From the NCBI GenBank assembly GCA_018713325.1, contig DVFJ01000036.1, positions 62,001 through 126,000 of the forward strand: a stretch of 64,000 nucleotides of DNA, read 5' to 3'. The notes beneath the pieces are model-generated. The model was given only the letters and a program-made list of their open reading frames with translations. It was not told the origin of the DNA and ran no database searches. The position numbers were made by a program, and so were the translations under genes. Position 1 is the stretch's first letter, and each line of letters begins with the position of its first letter. The stretch comes from Candidatus Onthenecus intestinigallinarum. GTDB taxonomy: Bacteria; Bacillota; Clostridia; Christensenellales; Aristaeellaceae. This document shows, piece after piece, positions 38,702 to 46,792 of this stretch.

Positions 38702-39691
38702 ATGCGGCAAGGAAAACTGACGAACGAAGAGCTTGAAAAGGTCATTCTGTCCAACATCAAGCCCCAAAACCCGGATGTGCTCGTGGGCGCCGCCGTGGGC
38801 GAGGACTGTGCGGCCATCCGATTCGGCGACGAGGCCTGCGTGCTGTCCACCGATCCCATCACGGCGGCGGAGAGCCGCGTCGGCCAGCTGGCCGTGCAGG
38901 TATCGCTCAACGACGTGGCCAGCGCCGGCGCGGAGCCCGTGGGCGTGCTCATGACGCTGCTTGCGCCGCCCCAGGCCGGCATCGAGCAGATCGAGCAGGT
39001 GATCCTGGAGGCCTCCGAGGAGGCGCGCGCGCACGGGCTGGACATCGTGGGCGGGCACACGGAGATCACTGACGCGGTGACACGCATCGTCGTCTCCACG
39101 ACGGTGATCGGCCGCACCAAGCTGGAGAACATGGTCAAGACGCGCGGCGCGCAGTGCGGCGACGCGCTGGTGATGAGCAAGTTCGCCGCGCCGGAGGGCA
39201 CGGCGATCCTTGCGCGCGACCATGCGGACGAGCTGCGCGCCGTGCTCTCGGAGCAGGAGCTGAGCGACGCCCGGGCGTTCGGACAGCGCGTGAGCGTGCT
39301 GCCGGAGGGGCGCATCGGCGCGGCGATGGGCGTCACGGCCATGCACGACGCGACAGAGGGCGGCATTCTCGGCGCGTGCTGGGAGCTGGCGGCGGCCTCG
39401 GGGCTGGGCGTACGCGTGGACGTGGACGCCATCCCCGTGCGCAGCGTCACGCGCAAGATCTGCGGCTATTTCGGCATCGATCCACTGCGCCTGATCTCCA
39501 GCGGCGTCATGCTCATGACGCACCCGGACGGCGACGCGCTGTGCAGGGCGCTGCGCGCGCACGGCATCGAGGCGACGAAGATCGGCGTGCTGCAGCAGCA
39601 GGCCATGGAGCGCGTGCGCAAGGGCAGGATTTCGCCGCTCGCGCCGCCCGAGAGCGACGAGATCTACCGCGTCGGCACAAACCCGGCGTGA
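38702..39691 (+). CDS. AIR synthase-related protein (HypE/ThiL-like fold), function unknown
   Basis: A 329-residue protein with the AIR-synthase N-terminal domain (VGAAVGEDCAAIRFGDEACVLSTDPIT, and NDVASAGAEPVGVLMTLLAPP, which resembles the phosphate/ATP-binding part) and C-terminal domain (GVTAMHDATEGGILGACWELAAASGLGV). It is closest in pattern to HypE, but no hyp genes are near and the C-terminal HypE cysteine tail is absent: it ends in DEIYRVGTNPA. It is probably an ATP-dependent enzyme of unknown substrate. GAGGGG precedes the ATG, nine bases after ligA. Confidence 0.75.
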   Translation: MRQGKLTNEELEKVILSNIKPQNPDVLVGAAVGEDCAAIRFGDEACVLSTDPITAAESRVGQLAVQVSLNDVASAGAEPVGVLMTLLAPPQAGIEQIEQVILEASEEARAHGLDIVGGHTEITDAVTRIVVSTTVIGRTKLENMVKTRGAQCGDALVMSKFAAPEGTAILARDHADELRAVLSEQELSDARAFGQRVSVLPEGRIGAAMGVTAMHDATEGGILGACWELAAASGLGVRVDVDAIPVRSVTRKICGYFGIDPLRLISSGVMLMTHPDGDALCRALRAHGIEATKIGVLQQQAMERVRKGRISPLAPPESDEIYRVGTNPA

Positions 39692-39705
39692 AGGCGGGTT
39701 TCCTT
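39679..39705 (+). terminator. Weak terminator after the AIR synthase-like gene
   Basis: AAACCCG / CGGGTTT (39679-39701) with a nine-base loop, then CCTTTT. The stem includes the stop region of the upstream gene. Confidence 0.4.
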
Positions 39706-39727
39706 TTCGCTGCGTTTGTGCTATAAT
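39699..39727 (+). promoter_or_regulatory. Promoter for the yicC-remA-gmk-rpoZ-coaBC operon
   Basis: TATAAT (39722-39727), with a weak TTTCCT 17 bases upstream (39699-39704). The -10 is followed by GGGA. Confidence 0.45.
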
Positions 39728-39759
39728 GGGATGTCAACAGCAGGAGAGGAGACGCGCCC

Positions 39760-40632
39760 GTGCGAAGCATGACCGGGTACGGCCGGTGCCGTATGGAAAT
39801 CGAGGGACGCGAGATGACCGTGGAGGTCAAGAGCGTCAATCACCGCTTTCTGGACATTGCGTTTCGCATGCCCAGAAGCCTGGCGTTTTTGGAAGAACCC
39901 ATCCGCAAGGAGCTTTCCGCCCGCCTCAGCCGCGGGCATGTCGACGTGTTCATCGCATACCGCAATGCACGCGCAGACGCGCGCGTGGTCCATGTCGACC
40001 TTGCGCTGCTGGGCGCCTATCAGACGGCGCTGTCGCAGATGAGCCAGGCCGTGCATGCGACGGATCCCCTGCGCCTCTCAGACTACGCCCGCCTGCCGGA
40101 CGTGCTGACCGTCAGCGAGCAGGACGAGGATCAGGAGGCCGTGACGGCCCTCATGCGCGCGGCGCTCGCAAGGGCGCTGGACGGCCTGGTCGCCATGCGG
40201 GAGCGCGAGGGCGAGAGCCTGGCGCAGGACATGCGCGGCAAGCTCGCCTGCCTTGCGCAGCTGCGCGAACAGATCGCCCAGCGCGCGCCGCTCGTCACGG
40301 CGGACTATCGCGAGCGGCTGCGCGCACGCATCGAGCAGCTGGCGGACGTCCAGCTCGACGAGCAGCGGTTGGCGCAGGAGGTTGCGCTCTTTGCCGACAG
40401 GGCTGCCATCGACGAGGAGCTCGTGCGCCTGCAGAGCCATATTGCCCAGCTGCTCTCGCTCATGGAGCAGGATGCGCCCGTCGGGCGCAAGCTCGACTTC
40501 CTCGTGCAGGAGCTCAACCGCGAGGTCAACACCATCGGCTCCAAGGGCTCGGATCTGACGATTGCCGGGCTCGTCGTCGAGGCGAAGAGCGAGATCGAAA
40601 AGCTGCGCGAGCAGGTGCAGAACATCGAGTAA
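39760..40632 (+). CDS. yicC: YicC/YloC family endoribonuclease
   Basis: Member of the YicC/YloC family, shown in other bacteria to be an endoribonuclease. It begins MRSMTGYGRCRMEIEGREMTVEVKSVNHRFLDIAFRMPRSL, the family hallmark. The C-terminal DUF1732 part has GRKLDFLVQELNREVNTIGSKGSD (residues about 245-270) and ends IEKLREQVQNIE, also diagnostic. The 290-residue length is normal. The start is GTG at 39760, eight bases from GAGGAG; an ATG three codons later is too far from it. First gene of the conserved array running to thiN. Confidence 0.94.
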   Translation: MRSMTGYGRCRMEIEGREMTVEVKSVNHRFLDIAFRMPRSLAFLEEPIRKELSARLSRGHVDVFIAYRNARADARVVHVDLALLGAYQTALSQMSQAVHATDPLRLSDYARLPDVLTVSEQDEDQEAVTALMRAALARALDGLVAMREREGESLAQDMRGKLACLAQLREQIAQRAPLVTADYRERLRARIEQLADVQLDEQRLAQEVALFADRAAIDEELVRLQSHIAQLLSLMEQDAPVGRKLDFLVQELNREVNTIGSKGSDLTIAGLVVEAKSEIEKLREQVQNIE

Positions 40633-40644
40633 GGGGGCGGCGCC

Positions 40645-40917
40645 GTGGCCATCAGGCTGATCAACATCGGTTTTGGCAACATCATCTCCGCCGGCCGCAT
40701 CGTCGCCATCATCGGCCCGGAGTCCGCGCCCGTCAAGCGCATCATCCAGGAGGCGCGCGAGGAGCGCCGGGCGATCGACGCCACCTGCGGGCGGCGCACG
40801 CGCGCCGTCATCATCACCGACAGCGGGCATGTGGTGCTGTGCGCCGTGCAGCCCGAAACCATCGCGCATCGCCTGGATACGAAGGAAGACGTACCTGAAG
40901 AGGAGGAAGAATCCTGA
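40645..40917 (+). CDS. remA: RemA family regulatory protein (DUF370)
   Basis: A 90-residue protein of the RemA family, known in Bacillus as a DNA-binding activator of biofilm matrix and osmoprotection genes. The sequence [32 protein letters not shown] and the following [25 protein letters not shown] are strongly conserved family features; the last ten residues are an acidic tail (DVPEEEEES). The start is GTG at 40645. It stands 12 bases after yicC, and its stop overlaps the gmk start (TGATG). Confidence 0.93.
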   Translation: MAIRLINIGFGNIISAGRIVAIIGPESAPVKRIIQEAREERRAIDATCGRRTRAVIITDSGHVVLCAVQPETIAHRLDTKEDVPEEEEES

Positions 40918-41525
40918 TGGAAGCCAAGAGAAAGGGCATGCTGCTGGTCATCTCCGGCCCCTCCGGCGCGGGCAAGGGCACGCTGGCCAAGCGCCTGCTG
41001 GACGACGATCCGACGTTCCGCTTTTCTGTCTCCGCCACCACGCGCGGTCCGCGCGTGGGCGAGGAGAACGGCGTGCATTACCACTTCATCTCCGACGACG
41101 AGTTCCAGGCGCGCGTGGATACGGGCGACTTTCTCGAGTGCGCCGTCGTCCACGGGCACCGCTACGGCACGCCGCGCGCGGAGGTGCTCTCTTCGCTCGA
41201 GCGCGGCGAGAACATGCTGCTGGACATCGACCCGCAGGGCGCGCGCAGCGTTGCGGCGGCGATGCCCGACTGCGTGACGGTCTTCATCCTGCCGCCCAGC
41301 TATGAGGAGCTGCGCGTGCGCCTGCACACCCGCAACACCGAAAACGAGACCGAAATCAACCGCCGTTTGGGCAACGCGAAGGGCGAGATCGACCAGCTCG
41401 GGCGCTACCAGTACGCGATCGTCAACACGACGGTCGAAGAGGCGATCGTTCAGCTCAAGGCCATCGTCGCCGCCGAAAAGCAGCGCACGACGCGCTTTTT
41501 CCCCGTCATCCCCGAAAAGTCCTGA
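40917..41525 (+). CDS. gmk: Guanylate kinase
   Basis: Phosphorylates GMP to GDP. The N-terminus has the P-loop ISGPSGAGKGTLAKRLL (residues about 11-27), then SVSATTRGPRVGEENGVHYHF (GMP-binding), GDFLECAVVHGHRYGTPR and LLDIDPQGARSV. At 202 residues it is full length. The AAGAGGAGGAA of the remA tail acts as its ribosome site, and the ATG overlaps the remA stop by one base, so the two are coupled. Confidence 0.97.
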   Translation: MEAKRKGMLLVISGPSGAGKGTLAKRLLDDDPTFRFSVSATTRGPRVGEENGVHYHFISDDEFQARVDTGDFLECAVVHGHRYGTPRAEVLSSLERGENMLLDIDPQGARSVAAAMPDCVTVFILPPSYEELRVRLHTRNTENETEINRRLGNAKGEIDQLGRYQYAIVNTTVEEAIVQLKAIVAAEKQRTTRFFPVIPEKS

Positions 41526-41546
41526 CATTGTTTGGAGGTATACGCC

Positions 41547-41768
41547 ATGGCCATGACCAATCCCACCATCCTGCAGCTCCTGCAAAAGGCCGATTGCCGT
41601 TACACGCTGGTCGTCGAGGTCTCCAAGCGCGCGCGCCAGCTCGTCGGCGGCGCGCAGCCGCTGATCGACACCAAGGAGACCAAGCCCGTCTCCATCGCCA
41701 TCGACGAGGTCAACCGCGGCCTGATCAGCTACGAACGGCCCGCCGAACTGAACGACCTGGGTGAGTGA
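41547..41768 (+). CDS. rpoZ: RNA polymerase omega subunit
   Basis: Small subunit that assists assembly of RNA polymerase. The 73-residue protein has ILQLLQKADCRYTLVVEVSKRARQL, the conserved omega core, and KPVSIAIDEVNRGLISY near the C-terminus. The ATG at 41547 stands nine bases after TTTGGAGG; an upstream ATG at 41532 overlaps that site. It follows gmk, the usual order, and its stop overlaps a GTG that could begin coaBC. Confidence 0.93.
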   Translation: MAMTNPTILQLLQKADCRYTLVVEVSKRARQLVGGAQPLIDTKETKPVSIAIDEVNRGLISYERPAELNDLGE

Positions 41769-41770
41769 AC

Positions 41771-42982
41771 ATGACGCTTGAAGGACGCTGTGTGGTGCTG
41801 GGCGTGACGGGCGGCATCGCTGCGTACAAGGCTGCCGAGATCGTCAGCCGGCTCAAAAAGCTCGGCGCGGACGTGCGCGTCATCATGACGAAGAACGCCT
41901 GCGAATTCATCACGCCGCTCACACTGGAGACGCTCAGCGCCAACCCCGTCGTGTGCGACACGTTCGAGCGGGCGCGCACGTGGGAGGTCGAGCATATCGC
42001 CTTGGCCGCGCGTGCAGATCTGTTTCTCATCGCGCCCGCGACGGCCAACCTGATGGCCAAGATGGCCACGGGGCTTGCCGACGACATGCTCTCGACCACC
42101 GTGCTGGCCACCCGCGCGCCGGTGCTGCTCGCGCCCGCGATGAACACCGCCATGTGGGAGCATCCCGCCACACAGGAAAACCGCGAAAGGCTCGCGCGCC
42201 GCGGCGTGCGCTTTGTCGGCCCCGCCGAGGGACACCTCGCCTGCGGAACGACGGGCAAGGGGCACATCGCCTCCGTGGAGGACATCGTCGCCCAGGCCTG
42301 CGCGCTGCTCTGTCCGGTTTGCGACCTGCAGGGCCGGCGCGTGCTCGTGACCGCCGGGCCCACGCGCGAACCGCTCGATCCGGTGCGCTACCTGACGAAC
42401 CGATCCTCCGGCAAGATGGGCTATGCGCTTGCGGAGGCCGCCGCCGCGCGCGGCGCCGAGGTGACGCTGCTCACGGGCCCCGTCAGCCTGGACGTGCCGC
42501 ACGGCGTCCATGCGCTGCGCTTTGAGACGACGCAGGACCTGCTTGCGCTCGCGCTCGAGCACGGCCCCGCGCAGGATATCGTCATTCAGGCCGCGGCCCC
42601 GGCGGATTACCGCGCGCAGGAGGTCGCCCCGTACAAGATCAAGAAGGCGGACGGCGAGCCATTGACGCTCTCGCTCGTGGAGAACCCCGACGTCGCCAAG
42701 GCGCTTGGCGAGCGCAAACGCCCCGGCCAGCTCTTCGTCGGCTTCGCGGCCGAGACAAACGACGTGCTCGCACATGCCCGCCAAAAACTCGAGCGCAAGC
42801 GTCTGGATCTCATCGTCGCCAACGACGTCACGCGTCCCGGCGCGGGCTTTGACGTGGACACGAACATCGTCACGCTCATCTCGCGCGAGGACATGCGCGA
42901 GCTTCCGATCCTCTCCAAGCGCGAGGTCGCCGACCGCATCCTCGACCGGGTGCTGGAATTGGGCGCCCCGGCGTCGGATTGA
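41771..42982 (+). CDS. coaBC: Bifunctional phosphopantothenoylcysteine decarboxylase/synthetase
   Basis: Two consecutive steps of coenzyme A synthesis. The N-terminal flavoprotein CoaC part shows VVLGVTGGIAAYKAAEIVSRLKK, the active-site HIAL, APATANLMAKMATGLADDML and LAPAMNTAMWEHPATQ (residues about 8-175). The CoaB part follows with LVTAGPTREPLDPVRYLTNRSSGKMGYALAEAA and KIKKADGEPLTLSLVENPDV. At 403 residues it is full length. The ATG at 41771 is preceded by GGTGAG; the GTG at 41765 is an alternative. A strong terminator ends the operon. Confidence 0.96.
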   Translation: MTLEGRCVVLGVTGGIAAYKAAEIVSRLKKLGADVRVIMTKNACEFITPLTLETLSANPVVCDTFERARTWEVEHIALAARADLFLIAPATANLMAKMATGLADDMLSTTVLATRAPVLLAPAMNTAMWEHPATQENRERLARRGVRFVGPAEGHLACGTTGKGHIASVEDIVAQACALLCPVCDLQGRRVLVTAGPTREPLDPVRYLTNRSSGKMGYALAEAAAARGAEVTLLTGPVSLDVPHGVHALRFETTQDLLALALEHGPAQDIVIQAAAPADYRAQEVAPYKIKKADGEPLTLSLVENPDVAKALGERKRPGQLFVGFAAETNDVLAHARQKLERKRLDLIVANDVTRPGAGFDVDTNIVTLISREDMRELPILSKREVADRILDRVLELGAPASD

Positions 42983-43001
42983 ATCCACTCCCACCTCTGC
43001 T

Positions 43002-43024
43002 GCGGCCGCAAGGCCGCTTTTTTT
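43002..43024 (+). terminator. Terminator after coaBC
   Basis: GCGGCC, GCAA loop, GGCCGC (43002-43017), then seven T residues. Confidence 0.9.
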
Positions 43025-43043
43025 CGCCGCCGCACGCCGGGGC

Positions 43044-43072
43044 TTGAGATTTCGCTCCAGAGACGGTATAAT
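43044..43072 (+). promoter_or_regulatory. Promoter for the priA-def-fmt-rsmB operon
   Basis: TTGAGA (43044-43049), 17 bases, TATAAT (43067-43072). It begins the transcription unit that probably runs to spoVM. Confidence 0.65.
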
Positions 43073-43115
43073 TATATGATGGTGAAAAACGGAGCGCAAA
43101 GGGGAGGGGGATCGC

Positions 43116-45347
43116 ATGGCGTTTTGCGAGGTGATCGTGGACATCGTGCACGAGAACGTCGACCGGCGGTTCACCTACCGCGTGCCCGACGGCATGCTTC
43201 TGACGCCCGGCATGCGCGTGCTGGTGCCGTTCGGCCCGCGCCGGGTCGAAGGATATGTCATCGCCCTGACCGAACAATGCGACATCCGATGCCGGGACGT
43301 CATCCGCCCGCTGGAGGACTACCCGGCGCTGCTGCCGCACATGATGCGCCTGGCCGTCGAACTGTCTCGCCGGGCGCACTGTCCGCTTGCAGAGACGCTG
43401 CGCCTCATGATCCCCGCACAAATGCGTGGAGAGCGCGTGCGCCCCAAGGAGCAGGAGATCGTCTCGCTGTGCGCAGATGCACGCGTGACCGATTCGCTCG
43501 TCGCAGCGCTGCGCCGCGCACCCAAGCAGGCGCAGGTTCTGCGCGCCCTGGGCGACGCGCCGGGCCACGCGATGCCGATGGAGTCGCTCCGGCAGGCCGT
43601 GCCCGATTGCCGCGCGGCCGTCAACACGCTTTGTAAAAAGCAGATGATCTGCGTGCGCCGCGCGGAGGTGCTGCGCCCTCCCGCCTATACGCCGGACGCC
43701 GCGCGCGCCGCGGAGCCGGAGCTCACGCCCGCGCAAAGGGCCGTGCTGGACGAGCTGCGCCCGGCACTGCAAGACGGAACGGGCAGCTTTCTGCTCTACG
43801 GCGTGACGGGCAGCGGCAAGACGGAGGTCTACATCCGCGCCGTACAGGATGCGCTCGCGCGCGGGCGGACGGCGATCGTGCTGGTGCCGGAGATCGCGCT
43901 GACGCCGCAGATGGTCGACTGGTTCAAGGCGCGCTTCGGGCAGAGCGCCGCCGTGCTGCACTCGCGCCTGTCCGTCGGGCAGCGGTTCGACGAGTGGCGG
44001 CGCATCCGCCGGGGCGAGGCCCGCGTGGTCGTCGGCGCGCGCTCGGCGATCTTTGCGCCGCTGGAGGACCTGGGCATCGTCATCATCGACGAGGAGCACG
44101 AGCAGAGCTATATCTCCGACCGCTCGCCGCGCTACGACGCGCGCGAAGTCGCCCGAATGCGCTGCGAGGGGGAGGGCGCGACGCTGCTGCTGGCCAGCGC
44201 AACGCCCAGCATGCGCTCGTTTGCGCTGGCGCAGCGCGGCGACCTGACGCTGCTGGAGCTGCCCACGCGCGTGCACAACCGCCCGCTGCCGCAGGTACAT
44301 CTGATCGACATGCGCGAGGAGCTGGAGATGGGCAACCACACCATCTTCAGCGGCCCGCTGATGGAGGGCCTGCAGCGCTGTCTGGACGGCGGGCATCAGG
44401 CGATCCTGTTCGTCAACCGGCGCGGCTTTTCGACCTTTGTCTCCTGCCGCAGCTGCGGCTACATCGTCAAATGCCCCAACTGCGATGTGAGCATGACCTA
44501 TCACCAGGACGGCGAGACGATGCAGTGCCACTACTGCGGGCACCGCGAGGCGCCGCCGTCCGTCTGTCCCGCCTGTAACAGCCGCTACATCCGCTACTTT
44601 GGCACCGGCACGCAGAAGGTCGAGGCCGAAATGCACCGCTATTTTCCCGGCGTGCCGACGCTGCGCATGGACAACGACACCACGCGCACGCGCGACGCGC
44701 ATCACGAGCTCCTGGGGCGCTTCCGCCGTCAGGAGGCGCGCGTGCTCATCGGCACGCAGATGATCGCCAAGGGCCTGGACTTTCCCAACGTCACGCTCGT
44801 GGGCGTCGTCGCGGCGGATGCCACGCTCGGCCTGCCGGACTACCGGGCGAGCGAGCGGACCTTTCAGCTCATCACGCAGGTGGCCGGACGCGCCGGGCGC
44901 GCCGAGAGCCCCGGCGAGGTGTTTGTGCAGACGTATAATCCGGACCATTACAGCATTCAGAGTGCAGCGCGCCAGGACTTTCGCGCGTTTTATGAGCAGG
45001 AGATGCAGCGGCGCAGGCGTCAGCTCTTCCCGCCGTTCACCCGGATCTGCCGCCTGCTGATCGAATCCGAATGTGCGGATGCACTGACGGGCACCGCGCA
45101 GTCTCTGGCCGAGCAGATGGACGCCTTCATGCTCCGACATCCGGAGCTTTCCCGCCAGCTCATCTCGCTGCGCAGCATGGAGCCGCCCATCCGCATGATC
45201 CGCAAGAAGCTGCGCTGGCAGGTCGTGGCCAAGCTCATCGACGTGCCGGCCAGCGAGCCCGTGGTCGCCAAGATGACGGATCTTGCGCGCATCGAATGGC
45301 CGGGCGCACAGGTATATCTGGAAATCAACCCTTCGGACATGGTATAG
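43116..45347 (+). CDS. priA: Primosomal protein N' (replication restart helicase)
   Basis: Superfamily 2 helicase that reloads the replisome at stalled forks. The N-terminal 3'BD domain begins CEVIVDIVHENVDRRFTYRVPDGM. Helicase motifs: LLYGVTGSGKTEVYI (Walker A), IVLVPEIALTPQMVDWF, DEEHEQSY (motif II) and LLASATPSM. The zinc-binding insert has eight Cys, from CRSCGYIVKCPNC to CHYCGHREAPPSVCPAC, around residues 445-490. QVAGRAGRAESPGEVFVQTYNP is motif VI. At 743 residues it is full length. GGGGAGGGGG precedes the ATG; def follows 20 bases downstream. Confidence 0.97.
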   Translation: MAFCEVIVDIVHENVDRRFTYRVPDGMLLTPGMRVLVPFGPRRVEGYVIALTEQCDIRCRDVIRPLEDYPALLPHMMRLAVELSRRAHCPLAETLRLMIPAQMRGERVRPKEQEIVSLCADARVTDSLVAALRRAPKQAQVLRALGDAPGHAMPMESLRQAVPDCRAAVNTLCKKQMICVRRAEVLRPPAYTPDAARAAEPELTPAQRAVLDELRPALQDGTGSFLLYGVTGSGKTEVYIRAVQDALARGRTAIVLVPEIALTPQMVDWFKARFGQSAAVLHSRLSVGQRFDEWRRIRRGEARVVVGARSAIFAPLEDLGIVIIDEEHEQSYISDRSPRYDAREVARMRCEGEGATLLLASATPSMRSFALAQRGDLTLLELPTRVHNRPLPQVHLIDMREELEMGNHTIFSGPLMEGLQRCLDGGHQAILFVNRRGFSTFVSCRSCGYIVKCPNCDVSMTYHQDGETMQCHYCGHREAPPSVCPACNSRYIRYFGTGTQKVEAEMHRYFPGVPTLRMDNDTTRTRDAHHELLGRFRRQEARVLIGTQMIAKGLDFPNVTLVGVVAADATLGLPDYRASERTFQLITQVAGRAGRAESPGEVFVQTYNPDHYSIQSAARQDFRAFYEQEMQRRRRQLFPPFTRICRLLIESECADALTGTAQSLAEQMDAFMLRHPELSRQLISLRSMEPPIRMIRKKLRWQVVAKLIDVPASEPVVAKMTDLARIEWPGAQVYLEINPSDMV

Positions 45348-45367
45348 CAATCGAGGAGGAATGCGAT

Positions 45368-45847
45368 ATGGCTTTGAGAAAGCTCGCTTACATTGAGGAC
45401 GACATCCTGCGCAAGAAGAGCCGGAAGGTCGAATCGTTTGACCAGCGCCTGCACGTCCTGCTGGACGACATGGCCGAGACCATGTACAAGAACAACGGCT
45501 GCGGCCTGGCCGCGCCGCAGGTCTCCGTGCTGCGCCGCGCCATCGTCATGGACGTGGGCGAGGGCCTGATCGAGGTCGTCAATCCCGAGATCGTCTCCCG
45601 CGAGGGCGAGGTCGACGGCGTCGAGGGCTGCCTGTCCGTGCCCGGCCGTCAGGGCTACGTGCTGCGCCCGCAGAAGGTCGTCGTGCGCGGACAGGACCGC
45701 AACGGCCAGCCGATCGAGCTCACATGCGAGGACTGGCTCGCGCGCTGCGCCTGCCACGAGATCGATCACCTGGACGGCAGGCTCTATGTGGACATCATGC
45801 ACGAAGAGGTGTTCCAGACGGACGAAGCGGAGGAAGAGGAGTCTTGA
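45368..45847 (+). CDS. def: Peptide deformylase
   Basis: Removes the formyl group from nascent proteins, using a metal ion (iron or zinc). The three PDF motifs are present: GCGLAAPQV near residue 43, EGCLSVPG near residue 87, and HEIDHLDG near residue 128 (QEIDHL-type metal site). The 159-residue length is typical of this class, with an acidic C-terminal tail (EAEEEES). The stop overlaps the fmt ATG (TGATG), so deformylase and formyltransferase are coupled. GAGGAGG precedes the ATG at 45368; longer in-frame starts lie in priA. Confidence 0.97.
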   Translation: MALRKLAYIEDDILRKKSRKVESFDQRLHVLLDDMAETMYKNNGCGLAAPQVSVLRRAIVMDVGEGLIEVVNPEIVSREGEVDGVEGCLSVPGRQGYVLRPQKVVVRGQDRNGQPIELTCEDWLARCACHEIDHLDGRLYVDIMHEEVFQTDEAEEEES

Positions 45848-46791
45848 TGAGAGTCGTTTTCATGGGCACGCCGGCGTTTGCGGAGCCCAGTTTGCGCGCG
45901 TTGGCCGAGTCCGGCCGCTATGAGGTCGTGGGCGTCGTGTGCCAGCCCGACCGCCCCAAGGGCCGCAGCGGCAAGCCTCAGGCCTGCCCGGCCAAGCAGT
46001 GCGCCCTGTCGGAGGGCATTCCCGTCTATCAGTTCGAGCGCATCCGCCGCCCGGAGGGCGTGCAGACGCTGCGCGCGCTCGCGCCGGACGTGTGCGTCAC
46101 GGCGGCGTTCGGGCAGATCCTCTCCCAGGAGCTGTTGGACATCCCGCGGCTCGGCACGGTCAACGTGCATGCGTCGCTGCTGCCCAAGTATCGCGGCTCC
46201 GCGCCCATCAACTGGTGCATCATCAACGGCGAAACCGAAACCGGCGTCACCACCATGCTGACGGACAAGGGGATGGACACCGGCGACATGCTGCTGAGCG
46301 CGCGCACGCCCATCGGCCCGAACGAGACGGCGGGGGAGCTGACGCAGCGCCTCTCCGTCCTGGGCGCGCAGCTGCTGATGCAGACGCTCCAGCAGCTCGA
46401 GGCGGGTACCTGTCCGCGCACGCCGCAGAATCCCGACGAGGCGTCGTACTATCCGCTGCTCAAGAAGGAGACGGGGCTGATCGACTGGACGCAGCCCGCG
46501 CGCGCCGTCTTCAACCTCGTGCGCGGCGTCGATCCGTGGCCCGGCGCGTATACGCCGATGGAGGACGGGACGCTCAAGGTCTGGAAGGCCGCGGCGCATG
46601 CGCAAAGCGCGGGCGCGCAGCCGGGCATGGTGCTGCGCTCGTCTGCGCGCGAAGGGCTGTTCGTCGCCACCGGGGACGGCGTGCTCGAACTACTGGAGAT
46701 TCAGGCGCCGGGCAGCCGGCGGATGAACGCCAAGGACTATCTGCGCGGCCACGCGATCCCCGCGGGCACGCTGCTGGGAAAGGCTGAATGA
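45847..46791 (+). CDS. fmt: Methionyl-tRNA formyltransferase
   Basis: Formylates initiator Met-tRNA using 10-formyl-tetrahydrofolate. It begins MRVVFMGTPAFAEPSLRAL; the catalytic core shows NVHASLLPKYRGSAPINWCIINGETETGVTTM (with the Asn-His pair near residue 103) and MDTGDML. The C-terminal OB-fold tRNA-binding domain runs from about residue 205. At 314 residues it is full length. It is translationally coupled to def upstream and followed by rsmB after one base. Confidence 0.97.
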   Translation: MRVVFMGTPAFAEPSLRALAESGRYEVVGVVCQPDRPKGRSGKPQACPAKQCALSEGIPVYQFERIRRPEGVQTLRALAPDVCVTAAFGQILSQELLDIPRLGTVNVHASLLPKYRGSAPINWCIINGETETGVTTMLTDKGMDTGDMLLSARTPIGPNETAGELTQRLSVLGAQLLMQTLQQLEAGTCPRTPQNPDEASYYPLLKKETGLIDWTQPARAVFNLVRGVDPWPGAYTPMEDGTLKVWKAAAHAQSAGAQPGMVLRSSAREGLFVATGDGVLELLEIQAPGSRRMNAKDYLRGHAIPAGTLLGKAE

Positions 46792-46792
46792 G

